DNA from: Alphaproteobacteria bacterium
Lineage (GTDB): Bacteria; Pseudomonadota; Alphaproteobacteria; UBA9219
Assembly (NCBI GenBank): GCA_031291435.1
Contig: JARLJC010000370.1
Location: 109,101 to 173,100 of the forward strand
DNA: 64,000 nt
Direction: 5' to 3'
The translations under genes were made by a program, and so were the position numbers. The notes under the pieces are model-generated. The model ran no database searches, was not told the origin of the DNA, and saw nothing but the letters and a program-made list of their open reading frames with translations. Positions 9,211-21,023 of the stretch are shown in pieces (position 1 is the first letter of the stretch; each line of letters starts with the position of its first letter).

Positions 9211-10178
9211 GCATAGAGGGCGCGCGCCTCCTCAGGCTCGTCATCACGCCTGACCTCGCCGGGCACAGGCTGGACAAAGCTCTTTCGACATTGGCGGCTC
9301 TGCAGGAACCTGGCCTGTCGCGCGCGCGTCTGCAGGCTTTGCTGAGTGAAGGACAGGTCACGCTCGACAATACGCCGCTCGCCAGCGCCAGCCATAAAGC
9401 CAAGGAAGGCGATGTCTATACGCTGACCCTGCCTCCCCCCGAAAAGGCCGAGCCCGAGGCGCAGGAAATCGATCTGAACATCGTTTATGAAGATGACGAT
9501 GTCATTGTGATCGACAAGCCCGCCGGCATGGTGGTGCATCCCGCCCCCGGCAATCGCGACAGTACTTTGGTCAATGCCCTTCTGGCGCATTGCGGCGCGA
9601 CTTTGTCCGGCATCGGCGGCGTGGCGCGCCCCGGCATCGTGCACCGGCTCGACAAGGATACCAGCGGTTTGATGGTGGTGGCGAAAAACGATGTCGCGCA
9701 TCAGGCGCTGACCAAACAATTCGCCGACAGAAGTCTAAGCCGTACTTATAACGCCGTGGTATGGGGCGTCCCGGCGCCGCCCAGCGGCAGCATCGAAGCC
9801 TCGATTGGCCGGAGTGTAAAAGACAGAAAGAAAATGGCGGTGACGGCCAAGGGCCGTTACGCCCTGACACATTACAAGGTGATCGAGGATCTGGGGTCGG
9901 CCGCTGTGGTGGAATGCAAACTGGCGACGGGGCGCACGCATCAAATCCGCGTGCATCTGGCGCATATCAAATATCCTGTTGTTGGTGATGCGACTTACGG
10001 CGGTTCGCGGCGCGGCAAAACGGGTGTGGCGGCGCAGAAATTTCCGCGTCAGGCGCTGCATGCCACCGCTTTGCAGTTCATCCATCCGCGCACCGGCAAA
10101 TTGCGCAAATTCACATCGAAACTTCCCGCCGATATGCGCAAGCTCATCAAGGCGCTGGAACGCGAAATCAGCCAGTAA
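9207..10178 (+). CDS. RluA-family 23S rRNA pseudouridine synthase (RluD-like)
   Basis: S4-like N-terminus, IDKPAGMVVHPAPGN, RPGIVHRLDKDTSGLMVVAKND, LATGRTHQIRVHLAHI. Confidence 0.93.
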   Translation: MSIEGARLLRLVITPDLAGHRLDKALSTLAALQEPGLSRARLQALLSEGQVTLDNTPLASASHKAKEGDVYTLTLPPPEKAEPEAQEIDLNIVYEDDDVIVIDKPAGMVVHPAPGNRDSTLVNALLAHCGATLSGIGGVARPGIVHRLDKDTSGLMVVAKNDVAHQALTKQFADRSLSRTYNAVVWGVPAPPSGSIEASIGRSVKDRKKMAVTAKGRYALTHYKVIEDLGSAAVVECKLATGRTHQIRVHLAHIKYPVVGDATYGGSRRGKTGVAAQKFPRQALHATALQFIHPRTGKLRKFTSKLPADMRKLIKALEREISQ

Positions 10179-10737
10179 CTTTTTCGATGCGGCGGTCGGG
10201 CACCAGCCACATCAACGCGACAAAAGCATAAACAAAATTAGCCGTTAGCGGCGACCAGAAAGATAAGCCGATCCCCAGCGCATAAAGAACCGGCGACATT
10301 TTACCTTTGATATCGCTTCCGACCGCTTTGGCGAGAACCGAGCGGGTTCCTTCGGTGTGGATGATGATGGTTTGAAGGAGATAATAAGCCAGAGCGCAGA
10401 ACAGAAGTACCGCGCCATAGATCGCGGTCGGCAGTTCGGCGAAACTTTGTCGCACCCATTCCGTCGTCAAAGGGATAAGGGCCAGCCAGAACAGCAGATG
10501 CATATTGGCCCACAGCACCGCGCCGTTGACGCGCCGCGCCGTGCTCAGCATATGATGGTGATTGTTCCAGTAAATCGCGACATAGATGAAACTGAGAACG
10601 TAATTGAGAAAACTCGGGGCCATCGCGCGCAGCGCCGCGAAATCGGAACCCTGCGGTGGTTTCAGTTCCAGCACCATAATGGTGATGATGACGGCAATGA
10701 CGCCGTCGCTGAAGGCCGCTAACCGTTCTTTTTCCAT
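10168..10737 (-). CDS. TMEM175/DUF1211-family membrane protein
   Basis: MEKERLAAFSDGVIAVIITIMVLELKPP..FLNYVLSFIYVAIYWNNHHHM. Confidence 0.85.
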   Translation of the reverse strand: MEKERLAAFSDGVIAVIITIMVLELKPPQGSDFAALRAMAPSFLNYVLSFIYVAIYWNNHHHMLSTARRVNGAVLWANMHLLFWLALIPLTTEWVRQSFAELPTAIYGAVLLFCALAYYLLQTIIIHTEGTRSVLAKAVGSDIKGKMSPVLYALGIGLSFWSPLTANFVYAFVALMWLVPDRRIEKVTG

Positions 10738-10745
10738 CTCAAACC

Positions 10746-11645
10746 TTATGTCGCGGGCAGGAGGCCTTCGCGCTCGGCGGCGATTTTCATGTTCTGCTGC
10801 AGTTTTTCGAAAGCGCGCACTTCGATCTGGCGCACGCGCTCGCGGCTGACGCCGAGTTTCTGCGAAAGATCTTCGAGCGTGGCGGGGTTTTCCGACAGGC
10901 GGCGCGCGACGATGATATCGCGTTCGCGCGGCTGCAAACCTTCCATCGCCTTGGCCAATAAACGCTGGCGGCCATTGAGTTCTTCGCGCTCGCCGAGGCG
11001 CACATCGGCGCCTTCGCTTTTATCGACCAGCCAGTCCTGCCATTCGCTGTCGCCTTCGCCATCGCGGTTGACCGGCGCGTTGAGCGACTGATCCCCGCCC
11101 GCCATGCGCCGGTTCATATTGACCACGTCTTCTTCGGGCACGTTCAAACGGTCGGAGATTTCCTGAACCTGTTCTTTCGACAGATCGCCGTCTTCGATCG
11201 CTTTCATTTCGCCCTTAAGGCGGCGCAGATTGAAGAACAGTTTTTTCTGCGCGGCGGTGGTGCCGATTTTGACCAATGACCAGGAATGCAGAATATATTC
11301 CTGTATCGCCGCGCGTATCCACCACATCGCGTAAGTGGACAGACGGAACCCGCGATCGGGGTCGAATTTCTTGACCGCCTGCATCATGCCGATATTGCCT
11401 TCGGCGATCAGGTCGGCGAGGGGAAGGCCGTAGCCGCGATAGCCCATCGCGATCTTGGCGACGAGGCGCAGATGGCTGGTAACGAGCTTGTGCGCGGCCT
11501 GTAAATCGCCGTGCTCGGCCCATGATTTGGCCAGCATGAATTCTTCGTCCGCATCCAGCATCGGGAATTTGCGGATCTCGCGGAGATAGACGGTAAGATT
11601 GCCCTCGCCGCGGAGGGCGGGCAGGTTGGCGATGGGTGCGCTCAT
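10746..11645 (-). CDS. rpoH: RNA polymerase sigma-32 factor
   Basis: [84 protein letters not shown]. Confidence 0.95.
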   Translation of the reverse strand: MSAPIANLPALRGEGNLTVYLREIRKFPMLDADEEFMLAKSWAEHGDLQAAHKLVTSHLRLVAKIAMGYRGYGLPLADLIAEGNIGMMQAVKKFDPDRGFRLSTYAMWWIRAAIQEYILHSWSLVKIGTTAAQKKLFFNLRRLKGEMKAIEDGDLSKEQVQEISDRLNVPEEDVVNMNRRMAGGDQSLNAPVNRDGEGDSEWQDWLVDKSEGADVRLGEREELNGRQRLLAKAMEGLQPRERDIIVARRLSENPATLEDLSQKLGVSRERVRQIEVRAFEKLQQNMKIAAEREGLLPAT

Positions 11646-11789
11646 AATGAACTTCTTACGATATTTAGGGGTACGAGGACAAACTATAAAGTGTTTGTGG
11701 CGCTAAAAAGACGCAATTCCTTCATAAGAGATTGCAAATCCGCCGCCAGGCTTTATATGAAAAGACGGCACAAAAATAAGGTTAAAAAC

Positions 11790-13181
11790 ATGCCCCATAC
11801 GTTCAACCCCACCATCATTCGCGAATATGACATCCGTGGCATCGTCGGGCAGACGCTGCATACCGAAGACGCCCTCGCGCTCGGCAAGGCCTACGGCACC
11901 ATGGTGGCGCGCGCGGGCGGTAAACGGGTCGTGGTCGGTTATGATGGGCGCACCCATTCGCCGGCTTTTGAACTGGCTTTGATCGAAGGGCTGGTCTCGA
12001 CCGGCGCTGCGGTCGAACGTATCGGCCTCGGCCCCACGCCTATGCTCTATTTCGCCACCTTCCATACCAAGGCCGATGCCGGGATCATGGTCACCGGCTC
12101 GCATAACCCCGCCGATCAGAACGGTTTCAAAATGTTGCTCGCCAAGAATCTGACCGGCGGCGGCCCGATTTATGGCGATGCCATCAAGAAGCTTGCCGCC
12201 ATGGCTGCTGCGGACGATTTTGTGATAGGCGCGGGTTCCGTCGCTGTTGTCGATATACGCGCAGCCTATGTCGCGCGCATGCTGCAGGATTACGCCGGGG
12301 ACAAGCCGCTCAATGTCGTGTGGGACTGCGGCAATGGCGCGGCAGGCGAAATCGTGCAAAGCCTGACCGCGAAACTGCCTGGCGTGCATACGCTGTTATT
12401 CGCCGATATCGATGGGCGTTTCCCCAACCATCATCCCGACCCGACCGAACCGCATAATCTTATCGATCTGCAGAAGAAAGTCGCGGAAGTCGGCGCCGAT
12501 CTCGGTATCGCGTTCGACGGCGACGCCGACCGCATCGGCGCCGTCGATGGCAAGGGCCGCATCGTCGCGGGCGATCAGTTGCTGGCGATCTATGCGCATG
12601 AAGTTTTGAAGACGCATCCGGGCGCCGCGATTATCGCCGATGTGAAAGCCTCGCAGGTACTGTTCGACAAAATCGCCGAACTGGGCGGCAAGCCGATCAT
12701 GGGCAAGACCGGTCATTCGCTTATCAAGGTGAAAATGGCCGAAACCAATTCGCCTTTGGCGGGCGAAATGTCGGGCCATGTTTTCTTCGCCGACAAATAT
12801 TACGGTTTCGACGACGCCATTTATTCCGCGGTGCGGCTGATCTCGCTGCTCAGCGCGTCGGGAAAATCGCTGGCCGAATGGCGCGACAGCCTGAAACAGA
12901 CCGTCGCCACGCCGGAACTGCGTTTCGCCGTCGATGAAGCGCGCAAATTCAAGATTGTCGAAGATGTGAAAGCGCGGTTGCAGAAAGCGAACGCCAAGGT
13001 CAACGATACCGACGGCGTGCGCGTGCTGACGGATGACGGCTGGTGGCTCTTGCGCGCTTCGAACACGCAGGCGGTTCTGGTCGCGCGCTGCGAGGCGCAG
13101 AATGAAGCCGGCCTGATGCGGCTGAAGGCGCAGCTGGCCGATCAGCTTGAGAAAAGCGGCATCGACCTGCCCGCCGTCTAA
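11790..13181 (+). CDS. phosphomannomutase/phosphoglucomutase
   Basis: [53 protein letters not shown]. Confidence 0.93.
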   Translation: MPHTFNPTIIREYDIRGIVGQTLHTEDALALGKAYGTMVARAGGKRVVVGYDGRTHSPAFELALIEGLVSTGAAVERIGLGPTPMLYFATFHTKADAGIMVTGSHNPADQNGFKMLLAKNLTGGGPIYGDAIKKLAAMAAADDFVIGAGSVAVVDIRAAYVARMLQDYAGDKPLNVVWDCGNGAAGEIVQSLTAKLPGVHTLLFADIDGRFPNHHPDPTEPHNLIDLQKKVAEVGADLGIAFDGDADRIGAVDGKGRIVAGDQLLAIYAHEVLKTHPGAAIIADVKASQVLFDKIAELGGKPIMGKTGHSLIKVKMAETNSPLAGEMSGHVFFADKYYGFDDAIYSAVRLISLLSASGKSLAEWRDSLKQTVATPELRFAVDEARKFKIVEDVKARLQKANAKVNDTDGVRVLTDDGWWLLRASNTQAVLVARCEAQNEAGLMRLKAQLADQLEKSGIDLPAV

Positions 13182-14089
13182 ACGGTTTTGCCGCGCATAT
13201 CGCGATAGATGATGAACAATCCGCTCGCGGCGACGATGGAAGCGCCTGCAATCAGGGATGAACCCGGCGGTATGTTCCACAGCGCATAGCTGGCCAGCGC
13301 GCCCCAGAAAATCTGGGTGTATTGAAACGGCGCCACCATCGCGATGGGCGCGCGGTGATAGGCTTCCATCAGGCACAGGCTGCCGATGCCGCCAAGAATG
13401 CCGGAGCAGAACAGATGTGCGATATCGCCGAAACTGAGATCGGGCGTATCGAACAGCAACCACAGCAGCAGCCCCATGGCGATGGAAACGATATAACCGA
13501 AAAAGGAAAACGTCATACTGTTATCGCCGCTGCGCATGCGGCGCACCATGATGACGGAAACCGCGTAACAGAAAACGCTGGCGAAGGCGGCCAGCCGCCC
13601 TATCATCAGGCTTCCCATCGTCGCGCCCGCATGCATAGGCTGGAACGGATTGATGACGACCAGAATGCCCACGAACCCGGCGCCGATGGCGATCCAGCGC
13701 GCGCGATCGACATGTTCATGCAGCGCCAGCGCCGATAACAAAGTGACCAGCAACGGTCCCGCGAAAACGATCGCGTAAAATCCGGTCAGCGACAGGCGCG
13801 AATAAGCAAAGATCGCCGCCAGCGCCGACAACGCCCCCATTGTACCGCGTATCGCATGTAGCAGGGGCCGTGGCGTGGCGAGAGAAGACGGCCCGCCGGT
13901 CAGATAAGCGCGCACGAAAATCGGGATCAGCGCGAACAGCCCATTCATCGCCAGCAGCTGATAACCGGGATGCCCCGCCGCCAGCAGTTTCAGAATTGTG
14001 TCGCATCCCGTCGCGAAGGCGAACGATGTCGCCGCCAGCAGAATGCCGGAAAGACCGGCGGAACCTATATGCGGAGCATGCAACGCCAT
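13178..14089 (-). CDS. EamA/DMT-family transporter
   Basis: About ten hydrophobic helices; [49 protein letters not shown]. Confidence 0.85.
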   Translation of the reverse strand: MALHAPHIGSAGLSGILLAATSFAFATGCDTILKLLAAGHPGYQLLAMNGLFALIPIFVRAYLTGGPSSLATPRPLLHAIRGTMGALSALAAIFAYSRLSLTGFYAIVFAGPLLVTLLSALALHEHVDRARWIAIGAGFVGILVVINPFQPMHAGATMGSLMIGRLAAFASVFCYAVSVIMVRRMRSGDNSMTFSFFGYIVSIAMGLLLWLLFDTPDLSFGDIAHLFCSGILGGIGSLCLMEAYHRAPIAMVAPFQYTQIFWGALASYALWNIPPGSSLIAGASIVAASGLFIIYRDMRGKTV

Positions 14090-14212
14090 GATTTGTGCCT
14101 GCCATCCCAGCGCGTAAAAATGAAAAGCGGGTTAAGAGGCGCGCGGCGTTGCCGGGTTGCCTAAGCGTATCGGCTTTGCCATAACTGGGGCAGGACATAT
14201 GGGGACGGCGTA

Positions 14213-14875
14213 ATGCTGGAAGAAGTCGGCGTTTTTTATCGCGGCGTGGTGCTCGGGCTGGTCATCGCCGCTCCCGTCGGGCCTGTTGGGCTGCTTTGTA
14301 TCCGCCGTACTTTGCAGAAGGGCGTGCTGACGGGGTTTGCTACCGGCATCGGCGCCGCCATTGCCGATACGATTTTCGCCTGGGTGGCGGTGATGGGCAT
14401 CAGCGCGATCCTCGAATTCATCCATCATTACCATGCCTCGATCCGGCTGATCGGCGGAGGGATCGTGTTATTCACCGCCTGGCATACCTGGCATGATCGC
14501 CCGAAACCGCCACAACCAATTGAAATTATTGAAAAAGTTCTGAATATCGCACAGGAGAAACTGGTCTGGAAAACTTTGCGGGCCTGCATCAGCGGCCTTA
14601 TCATTACATTGACTAACCCCTTGACGTTATTCGGAACTTTGGCCGTTGTCGCGACTTTCGGCGATATTACCGAGAAGCTGGAGGCCGATCTGCTGGTGGC
14701 CGGTATTTTCGCGGGATCGGTGGCCTGGTGGTTCCTGCTGTCGGCGGGCGTTGGCCTGTTTCGCTGCCATTTCACCGAAAGCCGCATCGTTAGCCTTAAC
14801 CGCGCCACGGCGGTAATGCTGGCGGCCCTCGCCGGATGGGCGATTATCAGCGGAATCCGCGCTTATATCGCCTGA
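14213..14875 (+). CDS. LysE-family translocator
   Basis: GVVLGLVIAAPVGPVGLLCIRRTLQKGVLTGFATGIGAAIADTIFAWVAVMG. Confidence 0.85.
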   Translation: MLEEVGVFYRGVVLGLVIAAPVGPVGLLCIRRTLQKGVLTGFATGIGAAIADTIFAWVAVMGISAILEFIHHYHASIRLIGGGIVLFTAWHTWHDRPKPPQPIEIIEKVLNIAQEKLVWKTLRACISGLIITLTNPLTLFGTLAVVATFGDITEKLEADLLVAGIFAGSVAWWFLLSAGVGLFRCHFTESRIVSLNRATAVMLAALAGWAIISGIRAYIA

Positions 14876-14921
14876 GAAACGCGATAAAGATTGACGAAAG
14901 CGGTAGAAACCCCTACCCCCT

Positions 14922-15009
14922 AGTCCGCGATCGTTTGTCACTCGCTCGCCTCAGGAAAATTCTCGTTTTTGCAAGGCCGCAGCGAGTGACGGGCGTGAAT
15001 CGCTGGGCT
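14922..15009. repeat. palindrome family 1, copy B
   Basis: AGTCC-GCGATCG-TTTGTCACTCGCT...AGCGAGTGACGGG-CGTGAATCGC-TGGGCT; outer arm contains a G:T pair. Confidence 0.85.
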
Positions 15010-15044
15010 CATGAAAAGCCCGAACCCGAACCCATTGAGAGATT

Positions 15045-16859
15045 ATGAAGCTTCGCAATATCGCCATCATCGCCCACGTTGACCATGGCAAGACCACCCT
15101 CGTCGATCAGATGCTGAAACAGTCCGGCACCTTCCGCGACAATCAGCAGGTGGCCGAACGCGCCATGGACAGCAACGATCTGGAACGCGAACGCGGCATT
15201 ACCATTCTCGCGAAATGCACCTCGATCATGCATGGGGATATGCGCATCAATATCGTCGATACGCCCGGACACGCCGATTTCGGCGGCGAGGTTGAGCGTA
15301 TTCTGTCGATGGTCGATGGCGTCGTTCTGCTGGTCGATGCCGCCGAAGGCCCGCTGCCGCAGACCAAATTCGTGGTGTCGAAGGCTCTGGCGATTGGCCT
15401 CAAGCCGATGGTCATCATCAACAAGGTCGATCGTTCCGATGCCCGCGCGCATCAGGTTCATGACGAAATTTTCGATCTGTTCGCGGCGCTCGATGCCTCG
15501 GAAGAACAACTCGATTTTCCCACTTTGTTTGCCTCGGGCCGCAACGGCTGGGCGGTCGAGAAAATGGGCGACGAGCCCAAGGATCTCGGCCCGCTGTTCG
15601 ACCTTATCATCCGCCATGTTCCGGCGCCGAAGGTCGATCCCGATTCACCTTTCACTTTGCTGGTCACCATTCTTGAAGCCAACCCCTATCTCGGCCGCCT
15701 GCTGACCGGCCGCGTGCAGACCGGCACCGTCAAGACCAACATGCCTGTCAAGGCGATGGATCATACCGGCAAACTGATCGAACAAGGCCGCATTACCAAG
15801 ATTCTGGCGTTCCGCGGCCTGGAACGCGTGCCGGTCGATGAGGCGCAGGCGGGCGATATCGTCGCCATCGCCGGGTTGAGCAAGGCCACCGTTGCCGATA
15901 CTTTAAGCGATATCGCCGTGGTCGAAGCCTTGCATGCGCGCCCCGTCGATCCGCCTACCATCGCCATGACTTTCGCCGTCAACGACTCGCCGCTGGCGGG
16001 CACCGAAGGCGACAAGGTGACGAGCCGCGTCATTCGCGACCGTTTGATGCGCGAAGTCGAAGGCAATGTCGCCATTCGTATCGCCGAGTCGCAGGATCGC
16101 GACGCGTTCGAAGTTTCGGGCCGTGGCGAATTGCAGCTGGGCATTCTGATCGAGACCATGCGCCGCGAAGGCTTCGAATTGTCGATCAGCCGCCCGCGCG
16201 TGTTGTATCAGACCGTCGATGGCCAGCGTCAGGAACCGATCGAAGAAGTCGTGATCGACGTCGATGAGCCTTACTCCGGCACCGTCGTCAACAAAATGTC
16301 GGAACGCAAGGCGGAAATGACCGATATGCGCCCTTCGGGCGGCGGCAAGGTGCGGTTGACGTTCCTCGCCCCGTCGCGCGGCCTGATCGGTTATTACAGC
16401 GAATTCCTTTCCGACACGCGCGGCACAGGCATGATGAACCGCCTGTTCCATTCTTACGCGCCTTACAAGGGCCCGATTGCGGCGCGCCGCACCGGCGTGC
16501 TGATTTCCAATGGCGCCGGCGAAGCCGTCACCTATGCCATGTGGAAGCTGGAAGATCGCGGCCCAATGATGATCGTGCCGGGCGCCAAGGTCTATGAAGG
16601 CATGATTATCGGCGAACATGCCAAGAGCAACGATCTCGATGTCAATGTGCTGGAAGGCAAGAAGCTGACCAACATCCGCACCACCTCGAAAGATGAAGCC
16701 GTGCGGTTGACGCCGCCGATCATCATGCCGCTCGAAAAGGCGATTGCCTATATTTCGGATGATGAGCTGGTGGAAATAACGCCGAAGAGCATTCGCCTTC
16801 GCAAGCGTTATCTCGATCCGAATATGCGCAAGCGCATGTCGAAGCAGATCGAAGGCTAA
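15045..16859 (+). CDS. typA: translational GTPase TypA/BipA
   Basis: NIAIIAHVDHGKTTLVDQMLKQSG, RERGITILAKCTSI, VDTPGHADFGGEVERIL. Confidence 0.96.
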   Translation: MKLRNIAIIAHVDHGKTTLVDQMLKQSGTFRDNQQVAERAMDSNDLERERGITILAKCTSIMHGDMRINIVDTPGHADFGGEVERILSMVDGVVLLVDAAEGPLPQTKFVVSKALAIGLKPMVIINKVDRSDARAHQVHDEIFDLFAALDASEEQLDFPTLFASGRNGWAVEKMGDEPKDLGPLFDLIIRHVPAPKVDPDSPFTLLVTILEANPYLGRLLTGRVQTGTVKTNMPVKAMDHTGKLIEQGRITKILAFRGLERVPVDEAQAGDIVAIAGLSKATVADTLSDIAVVEALHARPVDPPTIAMTFAVNDSPLAGTEGDKVTSRVIRDRLMREVEGNVAIRIAESQDRDAFEVSGRGELQLGILIETMRREGFELSISRPRVLYQTVDGQRQEPIEEVVIDVDEPYSGTVVNKMSERKAEMTDMRPSGGGKVRLTFLAPSRGLIGYYSEFLSDTRGTGMMNRLFHSYAPYKGPIAARRTGVLISNGAGEAVTYAMWKLEDRGPMMIVPGAKVYEGMIIGEHAKSNDLDVNVLEGKKLTNIRTTSKDEAVRLTPPIIMPLEKAIAYISDDELVEITPKSIRLRKRYLDPNMRKRMSKQIEG

Positions 16860-16880
16860 GCAGGCGGAAGCCGGATAATA

Positions 16881-16908
16881 AAAAGGGGCGGTGGAAACCG
16901 CCCCTTTT
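16881..16908. terminator. bidirectional intrinsic terminator between typA and pheT
   Basis: AAAAGGGGCGGT-GGAA-ACCGCCCCTTTT followed by CTTTT. Confidence 0.9.
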
Positions 16909-16922
16909 CTTTTGCGGGTGAT

Positions 16923-19316
16923 TTAGGCACGCAAGATTGCGTTGGTTGCCTTGGCGACCGAGGCCGTAATCTTGGCGGCAATCGCGTCGATTTCCGCGTC
17001 GGTCAGCGTTTTGTCGGCGGGTTGCAGCGTGACGCTGACGGCGATTGATTTTTTGCCCGCCTCGATTTTGTCGCCCTCATAAACATCGAATACCGACACG
17101 TCGCGGATCAGGTTTTTGTCGGCATCCTTGACCGCTTTCAATAATTTGGCGGCGGTGACATCGCGTTCGACGACAAAGGCGAAATCGCGCGATACGGATT
17201 GCAGGCTCTCCAGTTTCAACAGCGGTTTAGCTGTGCTGCTGCTGCGCGAAGCCGGAATGCTGGCGATGAAAATTTCAAACCCGGCCATCGGCCCGGCGGC
17301 ATCGCAGGCTGCCAAAACGCTCGGATGAATTTCACCGAAATAGGCCAGCAGAGCAGGGCCAAGCCGCAGAGCGCCCGAACGGCCCGGATGATACCAAGCG
17401 GGCGCATCGGTCGTGACTTGCAATGAGGATGTCGGCGCTCCGGCCGCAGCGAGTGCGGCAATCGCATCACCCTTGGCATCAAACGCATCGACCGCGCGGG
17501 TGGGGGCTGCCCAATGGCGCGGCGTGTGCCCGGCGCGCAACCCGGTGGCGATAATCGTTTGGCCTTCGGGTGAATAGTTCTTGAACACGGGGCCGATTTC
17601 AAACAAAGCGGCGTCTTCAAATCCACGGTCGGCATTGCGTTTGGCCGCCATGATCAGGTTGCCCAGAATAGTCGGGCGCATGACGTCGAGATCGCTGCTG
17701 ATCGGGTTGGTCAGGCGCATTTCTTGCGTCGTGCCGCCGAATTGATCGGCAATAGATGACGGCATGAAAGACCAGGTGACGGCTTCCATCAATCCCTGCG
17801 CAGCCAGCGCGCGGCGCGCGGCATTGGCGCGGGCATCCTGAATATCGATGGCTGATTGGGTTACGGCGCTGGGGCGTTCCAACGAAGTCACCGGCAGATG
17901 ATCGAAACCCTTGATGCGGATAATTTCCTCGACCAGATCGGCGCCACCTTCGATATCGGGGCGCCAGGTCGGCGGCGTGACATCGAACGCGGTGCCGGAT
18001 TTGGTAGCGACGAAACCGAGCGAGGCCAGAATTCTTTCCTGCTCCGCGACATCGACATTCACGCCGGTGCGTTTCAGGCATGCGCCCATATCGAGTTTGA
18101 TCGCGGCGCGGCCCGCGGGCGGCTTGCCGGATATTTCAAGGGTACTCACGATTGTCGAAGAAGTGCCGCACAATTCCGTCACCAGTCTCGTGGCGATTTC
18201 CATGCCGGAAATGGTGAAAGCGGGATCGACGCCGCGTTCGAACCGGTAACGCGCGTCGGATGTGATCTGCAATGCGCGCCCGGTCATCGCCGTGCGCACG
18301 GGGTCGAACAAGGCGGCTTCGATGAACACTTCGGTCGTGTTTTCGTCGCAGGAAGTGGTCGAACCGCCCATGATGCCGGCGAGGCTGACCACGCCGGTGT
18401 CGTCGCCAATCGCCGTCATGCCTGCTTCGAGGGTGTATTCCTTGCCGTTCAGGCCTGCGAATTTCTCGCCGCCTTTGGCCGCGCGCACCCACAGATTGCC
18501 TTTGAGTTTCTTCGCATCGAACACATGCAAAGGCCGGTCGCAATCGAAAGTCAGGTAATTGCTGATATCGACCAGCGCCGATATGGGGCGCAGGCCGATG
18601 GCGCGCAGTTTCTGCTGCATCCAGTCGGGGCTGGGGCCGTTTTTGATATTGCGGATCAAACGCCCCACGAATATCGGGCAATTGTCGCTGCCGTCCAGCG
18701 CCACTTTGATGCGGCTGGGTTCGCTGCCTTTGACGGGCGCGGTGTCGATGGGTTTTATCTGGCCGATGCCGGTGGCCGCCAGATCGCGGGCGATGCCGAG
18801 AACGCCCGCGCAATCGGGCCGGTTGGGCGTCAGGTTGATTTCGATGATGGGGTCGTTGTAACCGGCATAGGCGGCAAAGCTGCCGCCCACGGGCGCATCC
18901 GCGCCCAGTTCCAGAATGCCGTCATGCTCGCCACCGATGCCGAGTTCATCGACTGCGCACAGCATGCCCTGCGATTCAACGCCGCGAATGGTGCCTTTTT
19001 TCAGGGCTTCGCCGCTGTCGGGCATGACGTCGCCGGGGCGCGCCAAAACGACTTTGATTCCGGCGCGGGCATTGGGCGCGCCGCACACGACTTGTAATTT
19101 TTCCTTGCCGGTATCGACGGTGCAGACGCGCAGACGGTCGGCATTGGGATGCTGCGTGGCGTCGAGCACCTGCGCGACGATGAAGGGCGCGAGTTTTTGG
19201 CCGGGGTCTTCGACGCTTTCGACTTCAAGGCCGATGGCGGTCAGCCTGTCGCATATTTCGTTGAGCGAGGCCGGTGTGTCGAGATGCTCTTTGAGCCAGG
19301 AGAAGGTGAATTTCAT
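16923..19316 (-). CDS. pheT: phenylalanyl-tRNA synthetase beta subunit
   Basis: MKFTFSWLKEHLDTPASLNEICDRLTAIGLEVE..tRNA-bind, B5 and FDX-ACB domains. Confidence 0.96.
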   Translation of the reverse strand: MKFTFSWLKEHLDTPASLNEICDRLTAIGLEVESVEDPGQKLAPFIVAQVLDATQHPNADRLRVCTVDTGKEKLQVVCGAPNARAGIKVVLARPGDVMPDSGEALKKGTIRGVESQGMLCAVDELGIGGEHDGILELGADAPVGGSFAAYAGYNDPIIEINLTPNRPDCAGVLGIARDLAATGIGQIKPIDTAPVKGSEPSRIKVALDGSDNCPIFVGRLIRNIKNGPSPDWMQQKLRAIGLRPISALVDISNYLTFDCDRPLHVFDAKKLKGNLWVRAAKGGEKFAGLNGKEYTLEAGMTAIGDDTGVVSLAGIMGGSTTSCDENTTEVFIEAALFDPVRTAMTGRALQITSDARYRFERGVDPAFTISGMEIATRLVTELCGTSSTIVSTLEISGKPPAGRAAIKLDMGACLKRTGVNVDVAEQERILASLGFVATKSGTAFDVTPPTWRPDIEGGADLVEEIIRIKGFDHLPVTSLERPSAVTQSAIDIQDARANAARRALAAQGLMEAVTWSFMPSSIADQFGGTTQEMRLTNPISSDLDVMRPTILGNLIMAAKRNADRGFEDAALFEIGPVFKNYSPEGQTIIATGLRAGHTPRHWAAPTRAVDAFDAKGDAIAALAAAGAPTSSLQVTTDAPAWYHPGRSGALRLGPALLAYFGEIHPSVLAACDAAGPMAGFEIFIASIPASRSSSTAKPLLKLESLQSVSRDFAFVVERDVTAAKLLKAVKDADKNLIRDVSVFDVYEGDKIEAGKKSIAVSVTLQPADKTLTDAEIDAIAAKITASVAKATNAILRA

Positions 19317-19321
19317 TTGAG

Positions 19322-19918
19322 TTAGCCCAATGATAAAAGCCGGAATTCGCGCTTGAGAGGTGAAAGCGGGAACCAGTCCACATCCGAACGATGCGACTGA
19401 AGAGAGTTTGCGTTGCCGAAGGTCATATTATTGTCGTCAAGCATTGCGTAGGCGATGCGCGATAAGGCCGTGAAAAAGAGGGGCGGGCAATCCTGCGCGG
19501 CAACAAAAAAACTTTCCCTACAGGGAACATCAAATCCATCCGGGCCTTGAACGGGACGCTCGAGCGTGATGCTGTAACCATTGCGCGCGTTTAGCGACAG
19601 GGTGACGACAATACCCGAGTCGTCTTCGATGCGGTCGATGGAAAAATCGTGATGCAAGGGCAGCGGGCAATCAGGTTCATTGGCGCCGGTTTCAAAGGTT
19701 CTGGCGAGAGACATCAGAGCCATGAAGGTTTCAGGCGATTTGCCGCCGCCCGAACCGCAATCGCGGAAGCGGGCGCTCAAACGAGGCGTGCTGATCCAGT
19801 AATCGCCGCCGCCACTACCGAAGGAAACGCAGGAGCGGTCTTCCTTGATGAAGGTCAGGAAATCATGGCCCTCCAGAGAAGCGGGCCGGTCGTGATTGAC
19901 AAGGGTAGAAACCTTCAT
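19322..19918 (-). CDS. hypothetical protein embedded between pheS and pheT
   Basis: 198-aa ORF with 4-5 bp gaps to both pheS and pheT; no recognised family. Confidence 0.7.
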   Translation of the reverse strand: MKVSTLVNHDRPASLEGHDFLTFIKEDRSCVSFGSGGGDYWISTPRLSARFRDCGSGGGKSPETFMALMSLARTFETGANEPDCPLPLHHDFSIDRIEDDSGIVVTLSLNARNGYSITLERPVQGPDGFDVPCRESFFVAAQDCPPLFFTALSRIAYAMLDDNNMTFGNANSLQSHRSDVDWFPLSPLKREFRLLSLG

Positions 19919-19922
19919 GGCC

Positions 19923-21023
19923 TTAAGCCTTCAATGCCGGATTGGGGATGTCGAGCGGCAGGAAGCCGTAATGTTTCAGCCAGCGCAGATCGGCCTCGAA
20001 GAAAGTGCGCAGATCGGGAATGCCGTATTTCAGCATCGCGAGGCGCTCGATGCCCATACCAAACGCGAAGCCCTGATAGTGATCGGGGTCGATGCCGCAA
20101 TTGCGCAGCACATTGGGATGCACCATGCCGCTGCCCAGAATTTCCAGCCAGTCGCCGTGATTGCCGAGTTTGATCTCGCCGTTCTTGCGCGAGCAGCCGA
20201 TATCGACTTCGGCGCTCGGTTCGGTGAAGGGAAAGTAGGACGGGCGGAAACGGATCGGCAGATCGGCGATGCCGAAAAACGCGCGCAGGAAATCGAGCAA
20301 ACAGCCTTTCAGATGCCCCATATGCGATTTTTCGTCGATGACGAGGCCCTCGACCTGATGGAACATCGGCGTATGGGTCTGGTCGTAATCGACGCGATAG
20401 GTGCGGCCGGGCGCAATCACACGGATGGGCGGTTTCTGCCCCATCATGGTGCGGATCTGCACCGGCGAAGTCTGCGTCCGCAGAACGGTTTTATATTTGG
20501 GGTCGGTTCCGGGCAGAAAGAACGTCGCCTGCATATCGCGCGCCGGGTGCGACGAGGGGATGTTGAGCGCCTCGAAATTATAATATTCGCTTTCGATATC
20601 CGGCCCCTTGGCGACCGCGAAACCCATGCTGGCGAAAATCGTCACGATCTCATCGATGGTTTGCGAAATCGGGTGCACGCGGCCTTCGCTGGCCGGACGC
20701 GCGGCCAAAGTCACATCGATGCTTTCGCGCGCGAGCTTGTCCTGCATCGCCGCTGCCGACAAAATTTTCTGCCGCGCATCGATAAGCGCCGTCATTTCAT
20801 CCTTCAGAACATTGAGCGCCGCACCGCGTTCCTTGCGCGCTTCGGGGGCCAGAGCGCCCAAACTTTTCATCATCTCGGTGAGGCGGCCTTTTTTGCCGAG
20901 GATGCCGACGCGGATTTCATCGAGCGCCGCCAGATCCGCCGCCGCAGTAACGGTAAGGGCGGTTTCGCTGCGAAGGGTGGCGAGATCGTCCGACGGGTTA
21001 AGATTTGCTGCGGCTTCGGCCAT
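19923..21023 (-). CDS. pheS: phenylalanyl-tRNA synthetase alpha subunit
   Basis: [80 protein letters not shown]. Confidence 0.96.
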   Translation of the reverse strand: MAEAAANLNPSDDLATLRSETALTVTAAADLAALDEIRVGILGKKGRLTEMMKSLGALAPEARKERGAALNVLKDEMTALIDARQKILSAAAMQDKLARESIDVTLAARPASEGRVHPISQTIDEIVTIFASMGFAVAKGPDIESEYYNFEALNIPSSHPARDMQATFFLPGTDPKYKTVLRTQTSPVQIRTMMGQKPPIRVIAPGRTYRVDYDQTHTPMFHQVEGLVIDEKSHMGHLKGCLLDFLRAFFGIADLPIRFRPSYFPFTEPSAEVDIGCSRKNGEIKLGNHGDWLEILGSGMVHPNVLRNCGIDPDHYQGFAFGMGIERLAMLKYGIPDLRTFFEADLRWLKHYGFLPLDIPNPALKA

